Origin: Kallotenue papyrolyticum
Lineage (GTDB): Bacteria > Chloroflexota > Chloroflexia > Chloroflexales > Kallotenuaceae
Length of the DNA: 64,000 nucleotides
Assembly: GCF_000526415.1 (NCBI RefSeq)
Contig: NZ_JAGA01000003.1
Location: 930,001-994,000 of the forward strand
Direction: 5' to 3'
Within the stretch, counting starts at the first letter, position 1; each line of letters starts with the position of its first letter. Shown in pieces: positions 9,277-15,974 of the stretch. The translations under genes and the position numbers were made by a program. The notes beneath the pieces are model-generated. The model searched no databases and was not told the origin of the DNA. It worked only from the letters and a program-made list of their open reading frames with translations.

Positions 9277-9828
9277 TCAGTGTTTCTGGAAGAGCTGAGT
9301 TGCATAGTAGATCTCAGCCGGGTATGGACGCCCACGACACCCGCTGCAGCCGGCAAAACGAGTCACCGCAACGGTAGTCATAACCGAACCATCGCCATTG
9401 ATAAACAGCTGACGGCCAATCAGGCTCGCAAGCGAGCGCCGCTGGAGCAGCATATGCAGATGCCTCAGCGCCCGTTCTGTGTGCACTGTCGAATAGCCGC
9501 TTGTGGCGGCAGCTGAAGCATGGGCAACGCCAAGCGCCCGCTGAAGCGCTAGGCAGCGCAGGCATGGGCTCTGCTGCGGGATAACCAGCGGTCCCACAAT
9601 CGTCGCGTTTTGCCCTGGTGCTAGCAGCAGAAAGGGCTGCTCATGCTCACAGAACCAATCGTTCCAGCTTAGAGCATCCGCTGTATCAGGCTCTGCAACA
9701 ACTACAACGACCGTATGTGCGGCAGAGCGCTGGAGCTCGAAGGTATTCGTTTCAGGCGGGCCGTCGATCACCAGCGGAACGCCGCCGAGGATCAGGCGCT
9801 GAGCTGTGTACTGCTGTGGAGCATGCAT
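9277..9828 (-). CDS. Short E1-like (ocin-ThiF type) protein
   Basis: 183 aa. It has the same second-half architecture as the 7202-7894 protein: a Rossmann-like strand (AAHTVVVVVAEPD), a first cysteine pair in QSPCLRCLALQR and a second in FAGCSGCRGRPYP. It lacks a full ThiF N-terminal half. GAGGT lies 7 nt before the ATG at 9828. It sits 10 nt after the M50 gene and 9 nt before ycaO. Probably a scaffold for precursor and YcaO, or a partner for a different precursor. I infer the role from the paired CxxC motifs and context. Confidence 0.72.
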   Translation of the reverse strand: MHAPQQYTAQRLILGGVPLVIDGPPETNTFELQRSAAHTVVVVVAEPDTADALSWNDWFCEHEQPFLLLAPGQNATIVGPLVIPQQSPCLRCLALQRALGVAHASAAATSGYSTVHTERALRHLHMLLQRRSLASLIGRQLFINGDGSVMTTVAVTRFAGCSGCRGRPYPAEIYYATQLFQKH

Positions 9829-9838
9829 CGAGAATACC

Positions 9839-10954
9839 TCATGGCATAGAGATGGGAAAAGCCGCCAGGGTCAGCAGAAAAGCGTAGCTGAGGAATCCCA
9901 TCATGTAGACTGCCGTAAGCAGCCCATAACCAAGATAAATGCGACGCTGCTGCGGGGTATGCCGGTCGGCTACCGCTCGCCCCACCAGCCGGTGCGGCAG
10001 TGATCGCAGATAGCGGAAGGCTTCCCGCCGCAGTGCCGGCTCGTTCAGGAGATCGGCCAGCACATAGTAGCCGTCGAATGGCAGGAATGGGTTGGCGTTC
10101 CAGAGCAGGATCGTCGCCTGGAATGACATCCAGATGATGACGATCTGGTTGGCGCCAGGACTGAGGATCCCTGTGCTGAGGAGCATTGCATTGATCCCCA
10201 GAAGGCTAAGATCAACCATTGGCCCGGCGAGTGACACCAGGATGCGCCCGCGACGGCTGAGACGGTAGGCATCGGTGGTGTTGGTGTAGGCATAGGGGAT
10301 CAGAAAATAGTGGATGCCTACACCAACATCGCGGGTCTGGCCGCCAAGGAGGGTCAAACTCAGCCCATGGGCCATCTCATGCACGATGATTTCCGCAACA
10401 ATGAGCGCGGCGAGAATCATCAAGCCACTGGTGTCCAGGATACCAGGTGTAAAGCTGAGCTGGATGTGACTAGTCAGCAGCAGCAGGAATGGGGCGATGA
10501 GGCCGTTGAGCAACAGCAGCGCCAGCAGCAGCTTCAGCGGCGCTGCTGGCAGCCTGCGCAGCAACGCGGCAAGCGGCTGAAGGAAACGATCGCCTTGCAC
10601 AAGCGGAATGCGCAGATGCATCAATCGCGCCCAGCAGCTCTCCCGGCGCTGCATTGGCTTTGCATCAAAGCGTGCCTCGGAATCGACCAGCATTCCTTGA
10701 TGACCCAGCATGGTGATAAATGTTGCAACCTGATCGAGGGAAACTGGTCGCCCAACGGCTTGTTGAAGAAGCGATTGAAGCTCTGTGATCGTATGTTGCC
10801 CGTCAAGGAATGGAATCAGCGATTGGGCAGGCTTGCTGATACGGCAGTTTTGTCCACCGGTACGGTGATGAAGGATAAAACCGAGTTCGCTATCGGGGAG
10901 GACTTCGACATCAGCATGAAGTTGTGGTCTATAGGATTGATCAAGCACCGCCAT
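9839..10954 (-). CDS. Membrane M50-type metalloprotease with N-terminal PqqD-like leader-binding domain
   Basis: About 371 aa. Residues about 20-95 resemble a PqqD/RRE domain (GFILHHRTGGQNCRIS ... PFLDGQHTITELQSLLQQ). A multi-helix membrane domain follows, with the zinc motif HEMAH (about residue 192) at the end of a helix and the second M50 block NPFLPFDGYYVLADLL. Site-2-type proteases cleave near or within the membrane, so this may remove leaders or act during export; the leader-recognition domain supports that idea, but it is inference. It is the first enzyme gene after the precursors. The ATG at 10954 was chosen; an upstream in-frame TTG (10963) is possible and the SD is weak in both cases. 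Confidence 0.85.
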   Translation of the reverse strand: MAVLDQSYRPQLHADVEVLPDSELGFILHHRTGGQNCRISKPAQSLIPFLDGQHTITELQSLLQQAVGRPVSLDQVATFITMLGHQGMLVDSEARFDAKPMQRRESCWARLMHLRIPLVQGDRFLQPLAALLRRLPAAPLKLLLALLLLNGLIAPFLLLLTSHIQLSFTPGILDTSGLMILAALIVAEIIVHEMAHGLSLTLLGGQTRDVGVGIHYFLIPYAYTNTTDAYRLSRRGRILVSLAGPMVDLSLLGINAMLLSTGILSPGANQIVIIWMSFQATILLWNANPFLPFDGYYVLADLLNEPALRREAFRYLRSLPHRLVGRAVADRHTPQQRRIYLGYGLLTAVYMMGFLSYAFLLTLAAFPISMP

Positions 10955-11008
10955 AATCTTCAATCAAATAGTCTTGACAACCTAGAATCGATGTTTGAGA
11001 TGTACAAC

Positions 11009-11028
11009 TACAGGCTCGGGGGCCTGTA
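11009..11028. repeat. 7-bp inverted repeat next to an A5T6 tract
   Basis: TACAGGC and GCCTGTA flank a 6-nt loop and abut AAAAATTTTTT at 11029-11038. Read on the plus strand this resembles a terminator facing the precursor genes (antisense control). Read on the minus strand it is a hairpin in the untranslated stretch before the M50 gene. Confidence 0.45.
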
Positions 11029-11051
11029 AAAATTTTTTATGATCACAAGCC

Positions 11052-11085
11052 AAAAGGAGAAGCATAGGTTGGACTATGCTTCTCC
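11052..11085 (-). terminator. Terminator/attenuator between precursor genes and enzyme operon
   Basis: A perfect 12-bp stem (GGAGAAGCATAG / CTATGCTTCTCC, 6-nt loop) is followed by TTTT on the minus strand, 19 nt after the stop of the last precursor gene. Partial termination here would yield much more precursor than enzyme mRNA, as is usual in RiPP operons. No separate strong promoter was found for the enzymes, so readthrough is the likely route. Confidence 0.8.
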
Positions 11086-11104
11086 AGCAATGGCGAGATA
11101 GCCC

Positions 11105-11302
11105 TTAGGCAAGACAGCAAAGCGAGCTCAAGCAGGCGGCGCAGCCACCGAAGGTGCCGGCGCACGAGAGCGTCGAAGCGCTGCCCATCGGGGTGGCGGC
11201 GTTGTTCAGGCGCTCCGGCAGCTCCTCGGCAAAGAGATCCAGCTCCGCCAGGCTCTCCAGCTCCTCGACGACCAACTCCCCATGCAGAACCATCGTCTCC
11301 AT
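11105..11302 (-). CDS. RiPP precursor peptide A
   Basis: 65 aa. An acidic helical leader (VVEELESLAELDLFAEELP) ends in ERLNN. The last 31 residues, from AATPMGS onward, contain 5 Ser, 3 Thr and 5 Cys, so 13 of 31 are substrates for YcaO or LanB chemistry. The core includes GGCAACLSSLC, shared in pattern (GGCxxCxSSxC) with precursor B. The leader type (LDL...LP) is like those of thiopeptide and linear azole peptides. It is the last of three tandem precursors. GGGAG lies about 10 nt before the ATG. The cleavage site is not visible with certainty; it probably lies after NN or NNAA. Confidence 0.85.
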   Translation of the reverse strand: METMVLHGELVVEELESLAELDLFAEELPERLNNAATPMGSASTLSCAGTFGGCAACLSSLCCLA

Positions 11303-11353
11303 AATGTTGCGCTCCCAAGTATTGCAGGAAGAAGATCAGGCTCTGTTGCCGAA

Positions 11354-11551
11354 CTAGCCAGCGGTACAGAAGCTGGAGACGCACGAGACACAACCACCGG
11401 CGCAGCTGTACGAGAAGAGACAGGACCAGGGGCCGGCTACGCTGGCAGCGTTGTTCAGGCGCTCCGGCAGCTCCTCAGCGTACAGATCCAGCTCCGCCAG
11501 CTCCTCGACGACTTCGACCTTGACCAGCTCGTTCCGCAGCTCCATATCCAT
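11354..11551 (-). CDS. RiPP precursor peptide B
   Basis: 65 aa. The leader VVEELAELDLYAEELPERLNN is nearly identical to those of A and C. The 31-residue tail starts AASVAGPWSC and has 7 Ser, 1 Thr and 5 Cys. Cys spacing in GGCVSCVSSFC matches precursor A, with different residues between. If cleavage is after NNAA the mature peptide begins with Ser, as in thiopeptides. A perfect AAGGAGGA SD precedes the ATG at 11551. It is separated from precursor A by 51 nt and from C by 60 nt. Confidence 0.87.
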   Translation of the reverse strand: MDMELRNELVKVEVVEELAELDLYAEELPERLNNAASVAGPWSCLFSYSCAGGCVSCVSSFCTAG

Positions 11552-11611
11552 GACCGTTCCTCCTTGAAGAATGATGGGAAGGAATCCGATGGGAAAATAC
11601 CAGCGCTAGCG

Positions 11612-11797
11612 TTAGTAGAGCGTGCAGACGCAGGCGATTGTGCTAATAGCCGTCGAGACGGTTGAGGCTGTCGAGATGTAGCCGGCAGTCGTGGCCGAGT
11701 TGTTGAGCCGTTCCGGTAGATCCTCGGAGAACAGATCCAGCTCGGCCAACTCCGCCAGCTCATCGACTGCGGTCATTTCTCGCCGATCCTGAGTCAT
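11612..11797 (-). CDS. RiPP precursor peptide C
   Basis: 61 aa when started at the ATG at 11797. An in-frame ATG at 11815 is rejected because its second to fourth codons are themselves the SD (AAAGGAGG) for 11797. The leader has LAELAELDLFSEDLPERLNN. The 28-residue tail starts SATTAGYIST and ends IACVCTLY, with 5 Ser, 7 Thr and only 2 Cys. It is thus Thr-rich and very unlike A and B, implying more dehydrations or methyloxazoles than thiazoles. It is the first gene of the operon. Confidence 0.87.
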   Translation of the reverse strand: MTQDRREMTAVDELAELAELDLFSEDLPERLNNSATTAGYISTASTVSTAISTIACVCTLY

Positions 11798-11815
11798 ACA
11801 CAATCCTCCTTTCAT

Positions 11816-11893
11816 CTAGTATTACTATAGCAAACGCTTGTAAACAAAAAATAAAAAATTCTCCAATAAAGTAAAAAAATAACAAAGAATTCA
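11816..11893 (-). promoter_or_regulatory. AT-rich promoter region of the RiPP operon
   Basis: A sharp AT-rich island in otherwise GC-rich DNA lies directly upstream of precursor C. On the minus strand, TTGTTT and TAATAC are separated by 17 nt, with a TATAGT just before TAATAC. Each hexamer matches only 3 of 6 consensus bases, so the location is likelier than the exact elements. Start of transcription would be within about 20 nt of the SD. Confidence 0.4.
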
Positions 11894-11909
11894 TTTGATC
11901 CACTCCCAT

Positions 11910-12139
11910 TTCGATGGCAAGCTGGACAGGCTGATCGAGCAGGCCGCGCCGGGCAAGCTGATCCGCATCGAACTGGCGCAGCCGGTCGCCGATCAGGTGC
12001 TGGCGCGCTACGGCGAGCTGCAGAGTCGCGAGGGTCTGCGCGCCGAGCTGCGCGTGCCGCGCGCCGAGACGGGCACAGTCGCCGCGCGACTGCTGCATGA
12101 GCTGCCCATTGCCGACGTGACCATCGAAGATCCGCCGAT
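11910..12139 (+). pseudogene. Fragment duplicating the 3' part of the ABC ATPase gene
   Basis: This 230-nt stretch matches 13503-13732 at a constant offset of 1593 nt. It is almost identical from 11931 onward and diverges only in the first 20 nt. It encodes the C-terminal regulatory tail of the ABC ATPase (DGKLDRLIEQAAPGKLIRIE), without Walker A, signature or Walker B. Both copies lie on the plus strand, so they form direct repeats. This is a remnant of a paralogue homogenised by gene conversion, or of a duplication made when the RiPP cluster and its surroundings were assembled. Confidence 0.85.
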
Positions 12140-12433
12140 ACCGTTTTTGCCTGGTCGGTCGCGCGCTCGGCGCTGGCTCTGTTTGGCATGGGCACGGCCA
12201 ACGTCTTCGCAATGCACCGCAACCCGCGGCGCAGCAGGCTGGCGATCCTGCCCGTTGGTGGACTGGCGGCGACGGTGGCCTCCGTCATCGGCGCGCTGCT
12301 CAAAAAACATCGGCGTGAGCGCGTAGCAGAGCGACCTCCCGCCTCCGTACGCGGGCACGCGGCGTACCGGCGCGACACCGCGCCCGTAACTTTTCGCGGC
12401 CATCCGCCGTTTTCTATATCAAATATTCTATAA
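12140..12433 (+). pseudogene. Gene remnant, unrecognised membrane-protein tail
   Basis: Right after the ABC fragment, a different frame stays open for about 97 codons (VFAWSVARSALALFGMGTA, then LAILPVGGLAATVASVIGAL, then KKHRRERVAERPP) to a TAA at 12431-12433. Two hydrophobic stretches suggest the end of a membrane protein. There is no plausible start or SD, and the join with the ABC fragment at 12139/12140 is abrupt. I read it as debris from another gene; no family is recognised. Confidence 0.4.
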
Positions 12434-12453
12434 CTCGCTGCCGAGTGGACGCG

Positions 12454-12642
12454 ATGGAGACAAAGATTATTGCTGCTGCGATCGCCTTTGTCCAACAGCT
12501 GTACGGGGTGGAGAGCTCCTCCCTGGCTGCGCAGATGAGCGCGCTCGCAGCCGATGCCTGGCAGGTCACCGTCTGGATCGGGCCAAGTCTCTTCCAGCGC
12601 CTCGTTGTGACGGCCGACGGCGTGGTCTCTCAGCTAGGCTAA
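12454..12642 (+). CDS. Small protein of unknown function
   Basis: 62 aa from the ATG at 12454; a GTG at 12445 in the same frame is possible. It begins METKIIAAAIAFVQQLYG, has a central LAAQMSALAADAWQVTVWIG and ends LVVTADGVVSQLG. The composition is protein-like (amphipathic helix followed by beta-like strands). It lies between gene debris and the ABC exporter, in the same direction as the exporter but 158 nt away. No family is recognised. Confidence 0.5.
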   Translation: METKIIAAAIAFVQQLYGVESSSLAAQMSALAADAWQVTVWIGPSLFQRLVVTADGVVSQLG

Positions 12643-12760
12643 CCGCTACCCCTGATCCGCGCATGGCGGCGGCCACGGGCACGCCGCGCTTGGTGCTGCC
12701 CACGCCCACCTCTGCCCCAGGCACCCCCTGCACGAACGATCGATGCGGCGCCGCCCAGGC

Positions 12761-12770
12761 GTGCTATGAT
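12761..12770 (+). promoter_or_regulatory. Extended -10 element upstream of the ABC exporter operon
   Basis: GTGCTATGAT contains TGC plus TATGAT (12765-12770), an extended -10. A -35 match at the usual distance is lacking. It lies 30 nt before the ATPase ATG. Confidence 0.4.
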
Positions 12771-12800
12771 ACAGCCCAGCATGCCAAAGCGCGGGGCACG

Positions 12801-13814
12801 ATGATCGACGTTCGCTCGCTCTCCAAACACTACCTTGTCCACGAAAAAGAGCCGGGCCTGCTCGGCTCGCTGCGGTCGTTTGTGCGCCGGCGGCAGCGCG
12901 TGGTCAACGCCGTCGATGCGATCAGCTTCAGCATCGCCGCCGGTGAGATGGTCGGCTTTCTGGGCCCCAACGGTGCGGGCAAGACCACCACGCTCAAAAT
13001 GCTGGCCGGGCTGCTGCACCCTACCAGCGGTGAGGTACGCGTTGCCGGCTTCGTGCCCAAGGAACGCCGTCCGGAGTTTCTCAAAACCATCACGCTGGTC
13101 ATGGGCCAGAAGCAGCAACTGCTGTGGGACCTGCCGGCGCTGGACAGTTTTCGCGTCAACCAGGCGATCTACGACATTCCCGATGACGAGTATCGCGCCA
13201 CCATGCGCGAGTTCAGCGAGCTGCTGGAGCTGGACGGCATTCTCAAAAAGCAGGTGCGCAAGCTGAGCCTGGGCGAGCGCATGAAGTGCGAGCTGGCGGC
13301 GGCGCTGCTGCATCGTCCGCGCGTGCTGTTTCTGGACGAACCGACGATCGGGCTGGATGTCAACATGCAGGCGCGCATCCGCGAGTTCATAGCCGAGTAC
13401 AACCGCCGCTTCCAGGCCACCGTGCTGCTGACCAGCCACTACATGGCCGATGTGACGGCGCTGTGTCGTCGCATCATCGTGATCGACCATGGCCGCATCA
13501 TCTTCGATGGCGACCTGGCAGGGCTGATCGAGCAGGCCGTGCCGGGCAAGCTGATCCGCATCGAACTGGCGCAGCCGGTCGCCGATCAGGTGCTGGCGCG
13601 CTACGGCGAGCTGCAGAGTCGCGAGGGTCTGCGCGCCGAGCTGCGCGTGCCGCGCGCCGAGACGGGCACAGTCGCCGCGCGACTGCTGCATGAGCTGCCC
13701 ATTGCCGACGTGACCATCGAAGATCCGCCGATCGAAGCGGTGATCGGCCAGCTCTTCCGCGCCGGACGCGAGGGCGCGCCCCAGCCGGTCGCTGCCGTGG
13801 AGGCCGGCCTATGA
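12801..13814 (+). CDS. ABC-2 exporter ATP-binding protein
   Basis: 337 aa. Walker A GPNGAGKT lies at about 55-62, signature LSLGER at about 155-160 and Walker B VLFLDEP at about 175-181, followed by a switch His in LLTSHYM. The C-terminal 80 residues form the extra domain found in drug/antibiotic-type exporters. The start was set at the ATG 12801, before MIDVRSLSKHY, because the upstream open frame is low-complexity. It overlaps the first permease by ATGA. It could export the RiPP, but it is divergent from that cluster and forms a complete stand-alone operon. Part of its 3' end is duplicated at 11910-12139. Confidence 0.93.
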   Translation: MIDVRSLSKHYLVHEKEPGLLGSLRSFVRRRQRVVNAVDAISFSIAAGEMVGFLGPNGAGKTTTLKMLAGLLHPTSGEVRVAGFVPKERRPEFLKTITLVMGQKQQLLWDLPALDSFRVNQAIYDIPDDEYRATMREFSELLELDGILKKQVRKLSLGERMKCELAAALLHRPRVLFLDEPTIGLDVNMQARIREFIAEYNRRFQATVLLTSHYMADVTALCRRIIVIDHGRIIFDGDLAGLIEQAVPGKLIRIELAQPVADQVLARYGELQSREGLRAELRVPRAETGTVAARLLHELPIADVTIEDPPIEAVIGQLFRAGREGAPQPVAAVEAGL

Positions 13815-14626
13815 GCCCGATCCTGCGCCGCACCTGGCGCAAAGCCGGCACGCTCTTCGCAGTCTGGTTTGCGCACATGAGCGTGTACCGCGCCGAGATT
13901 GTGATCTGGATGCTCTCCGGTATGGTGCCGCTGATCATGATGGCGGTGTGGATCGGTAAAGCGCGCGCCGAGGGTGGCATGGTACAGGGCTTCACGCCTC
14001 AGGACTTTGCCGCCTATTTTCTGGCGGCCTGGCTCAGCGGCCAGATGGTGGTCGCCTGGGTCGCCTGGGAGCTGGACTACCAGATCCGCCAGGGGCAGCT
14101 CTCACCCAAGTTGCTGCGCCCGCTCGATCCCCTCTGGGAGCATCTGGCGGCGCACGTCACCGAGCGGCTGGTGCGCTTGCCGTTCATGGCGCTGATCGTG
14201 GCGCTGGGGCTGTGGCTGGTGCCCGGCACGCGCCTGTTCAACGATGCATGGGCAGCGCTGGCCTACCTGCCGGTCATCGCGCTGTCGTTCCTGATCCGCT
14301 TTTTGTTGTCGTACTGCATCGGCCTGCTGGCCTTCTGGTTCGACCAGGCTACTGCGCTGGATGAGTTTTACGGCATCGTGGCCGCGTTTCTGACCGGCTC
14401 GTTCGCGCCGCTGACGCTGTATCCGCCCCTGGCGCAGCAGATCATCATGTGGCTGCCGTTTCCCTACCTGGTCTATTTTCCGGTGCAGGTGCTGCTGGGT
14501 CATGCGCAGGGACCGGAGCTGGTGCGCATCGTGGCGGTGCAACTGTTGTGGATCATGATTCTGGGCGGCCTGCGCGCCGTGCTGTGGCGCAAGGGCCTGC
14601 AACGCTATGGCGCGGTGGGCGCATGA
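13811..14626 (+). CDS. ABC-2 family transporter permease (DUF990-like), first subunit
   Basis: 271 aa with about six hydrophobic segments (for example AEIVIWMLSGMVPLIMMAVW and YLPVIALSFLIRFLLSYCIG). The arrangement of one ATPase and two unequal permeases with an early FTPQDFAAYFLAAWL block fits the ABC2_membrane_6 type. It pairs with the next gene to form a heterodimeric channel. Start ATG overlaps the ATPase stop (ATGA), and its own stop overlaps the next start in the same way. The substrate is unknown. Confidence 0.88.
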   Translation: MSPILRRTWRKAGTLFAVWFAHMSVYRAEIVIWMLSGMVPLIMMAVWIGKARAEGGMVQGFTPQDFAAYFLAAWLSGQMVVAWVAWELDYQIRQGQLSPKLLRPLDPLWEHLAAHVTERLVRLPFMALIVALGLWLVPGTRLFNDAWAALAYLPVIALSFLIRFLLSYCIGLLAFWFDQATALDEFYGIVAAFLTGSFAPLTLYPPLAQQIIMWLPFPYLVYFPVQVLLGHAQGPELVRIVAVQLLWIMILGGLRAVLWRKGLQRYGAVGA

Positions 14627-15411
14627 ATTCGTTTCGTTATATCAAATTAGCAGCAATCTTCGCCGCGGCCAGCATCAGCGCGCAGCTCGAGTATCGTCTG
14701 AACTTTGTGATCAACGCCATGAGCTCGCTGCTGACCGCCGGCAGCGCCCTGTTTGGGCTGCGCGTGCTGGCCGGCGAGGGCACGGTGGTCGGCGGCTGGA
14801 GCTACCGCGAAGCGATGATCGTGGTCGGCTTGTTCACGCTGGTGCAGGGCTTTATCGGCACACTGCTGTATCCCAACCTCAACAAAATTGCCGAGGCGGT
14901 GCGGCTGGGCACGATGGATTTCCACCTACTCAAGCCGATCGATGCCCAGTTTCTGGTTTCGACGCGCAACATCAACATCTTCCACGTGGTGGACATCTGT
15001 GTCGGCGCGGGCGTGACGATCTGGGCGCTGCGCGGCCTGGAAACATCGCCGTCCAGCCTGCTGACGGGTGGACTGCTGATCATCGCCGCGCTGGCGATCG
15101 TGTACGCGATCTGGTTTGGGCTGTCCACCACTGCCTTCTGGTTTGTGCGCGTGGAGAACATCACCGAGCTGTTCAACGGCCTGTTTCGCGCCGGGCAGTT
15201 TCCGGTCTCGGTCTTTCCCGGCTGGGTGCGGCTGTTCTTCACCTTCGTGGTGCCGGTGGCGTTTATCACCACCGTGCCGGCGGAGGCGCTGCTGGGCCGG
15301 CTGACGCCGCGCAACGGGGTCGTGGCGCTGGGCGTGGCGCTGGCGCTGCTCCTGGCAGCGCGCGCCTTCTGGCGTCGGGCGATCCGCAGCTACACCAGCG
15401 CCAGCTCGTAG
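14623..15411 (+). CDS. ABC-2 family transporter permease, second subunit
   Basis: 262 aa from the ATG at 14623, which overlaps the previous stop. It has about six membrane segments, including FVINAMSSLLTAGSALFGL and LLIIAALAIVYAIWFGLSTT. The LGTMDFHLLKPIDAQFLVSTR loop is the counterpart of GQLSPKLLRPLDPLWEH in the first permease, showing the two are paralogues of one family. A frame extending upstream into the first permease is an artefact. Confidence 0.88.
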   Translation: MNSFRYIKLAAIFAAASISAQLEYRLNFVINAMSSLLTAGSALFGLRVLAGEGTVVGGWSYREAMIVVGLFTLVQGFIGTLLYPNLNKIAEAVRLGTMDFHLLKPIDAQFLVSTRNINIFHVVDICVGAGVTIWALRGLETSPSSLLTGGLLIIAALAIVYAIWFGLSTTAFWFVRVENITELFNGLFRAGQFPVSVFPGWVRLFFTFVVPVAFITTVPAEALLGRLTPRNGVVALGVALALLLAARAFWRRAIRSYTSASS

Positions 15412-15414
15412 TGT

Positions 15415-15837
15415 TCAGCGCTCGGCACGCGCCAGACGGCTGCGGTTCAGGCTGCGATACACGCTCACGGCGCGCAGAATGGCACGATCGGTTGGGCTGT
15501 CATACGCCCAGCGGTGGGCGCAAGCATCGATGATCGCCAGCTCGACGCGGCTAATGGGCTGGTGGTAGAGCCAGGCCAGGCTGAGCGCCACCAGGTCGCC
15601 ATCCAGCAGGCCGCGCTGCCACAGCACGGCCAGCAGCACGGCGGCCAACACGGACGGAAGCGCCAGCATCGGCGCGGGCCATAGTGCGGCCAGCAGCGCC
15701 AGCACGGCCAGACCCAGCGTCAACAGCGCTGCCAGCCGGCGGCGCCGTTGGCGTGTACGCTCGATGGCCTGCCAGATCAACCAGTAGGCGCGATAGTCGG
15801 CGCGTGAGTCGCGCATAGGTCGGGTGCCTGTTTCCAC
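15415..15837 (-). CDS. Small membrane protein, unknown function
   Basis: 140 aa from a GTG at 15837 with GAGGAGG about 10 nt upstream; the ATG at 15816 is the alternative. A basic N-terminus (ERTRQRRRRL) precedes a long hydrophobic block (about residues 34-72) that can form two helices. A soluble tail follows (DACAHRWAYDSPTDRAILRA). It ends 3 nt after the stop of the convergent ABC permease. No family is recognised. Confidence 0.6.
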   Translation of the reverse strand: METGTRPMRDSRADYRAYWLIWQAIERTRQRRRRLAALLTLGLAVLALLAALWPAPMLALPSVLAAVLLAVLWQRGLLDGDLVALSLAWLYHQPISRVELAIIDACAHRWAYDSPTDRAILRAVSVYRSLNRSRLARAER

Positions 15838-15842
15838 ACAAC

Positions 15843-15870
15843 GCGACCGCCTCCTCTAGGAAGCGGTCGC
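15843..15870. repeat. Perfect 8-bp inverted repeat upstream of the small membrane protein gene
   Basis: GCGACCGC and GCGGTCGC are separated by 12 nt. The loop contains the SD region of the minus-strand gene that starts at 15837, so folding of the mRNA could hide its ribosome-binding site. Confidence 0.5.
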
Positions 15871-15889
15871 CATCGACGATCCACACGGC

Positions 15890-15926
15890 GGGTGACGCGA
15901 CGCAGCTTCCTTGCCGCGCGTCACCC
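15890..15926 (-). terminator. Hairpin after the phenylalanine hydroxylase gene
   Basis: GGGTGACGCG (15890-15899) and CGCGTCACCC (15917-15926) form a perfect 10-bp stem 48 nt downstream of the hydroxylase stop. There is no T tract, so it would be a Rho-dependent or structure-only terminator. Confidence 0.5.
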
Positions 15927-15974
15927 ACCGTATCGCGCCATGCTAGCAGATCGCGTGCCAGGCACCGAGAGGGC

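Noticed and set aside
10973..10978. TTGACA on the plus strand near the M50 gene
   Set aside because: No -10 at a suitable distance and no plus-strand gene downstream.
11798..11815. Upstream ATG for precursor C (MKGGLC...)
   Set aside because: Its codons form the SD of the ATG at 11797, so it is not a sensible start.
12801..15411. ABC-2 exporter as dedicated RiPP exporter
   Set aside because: It is on the other strand, separated by debris and has its own promoter; kept as a separate operon, though function in export is not excluded.
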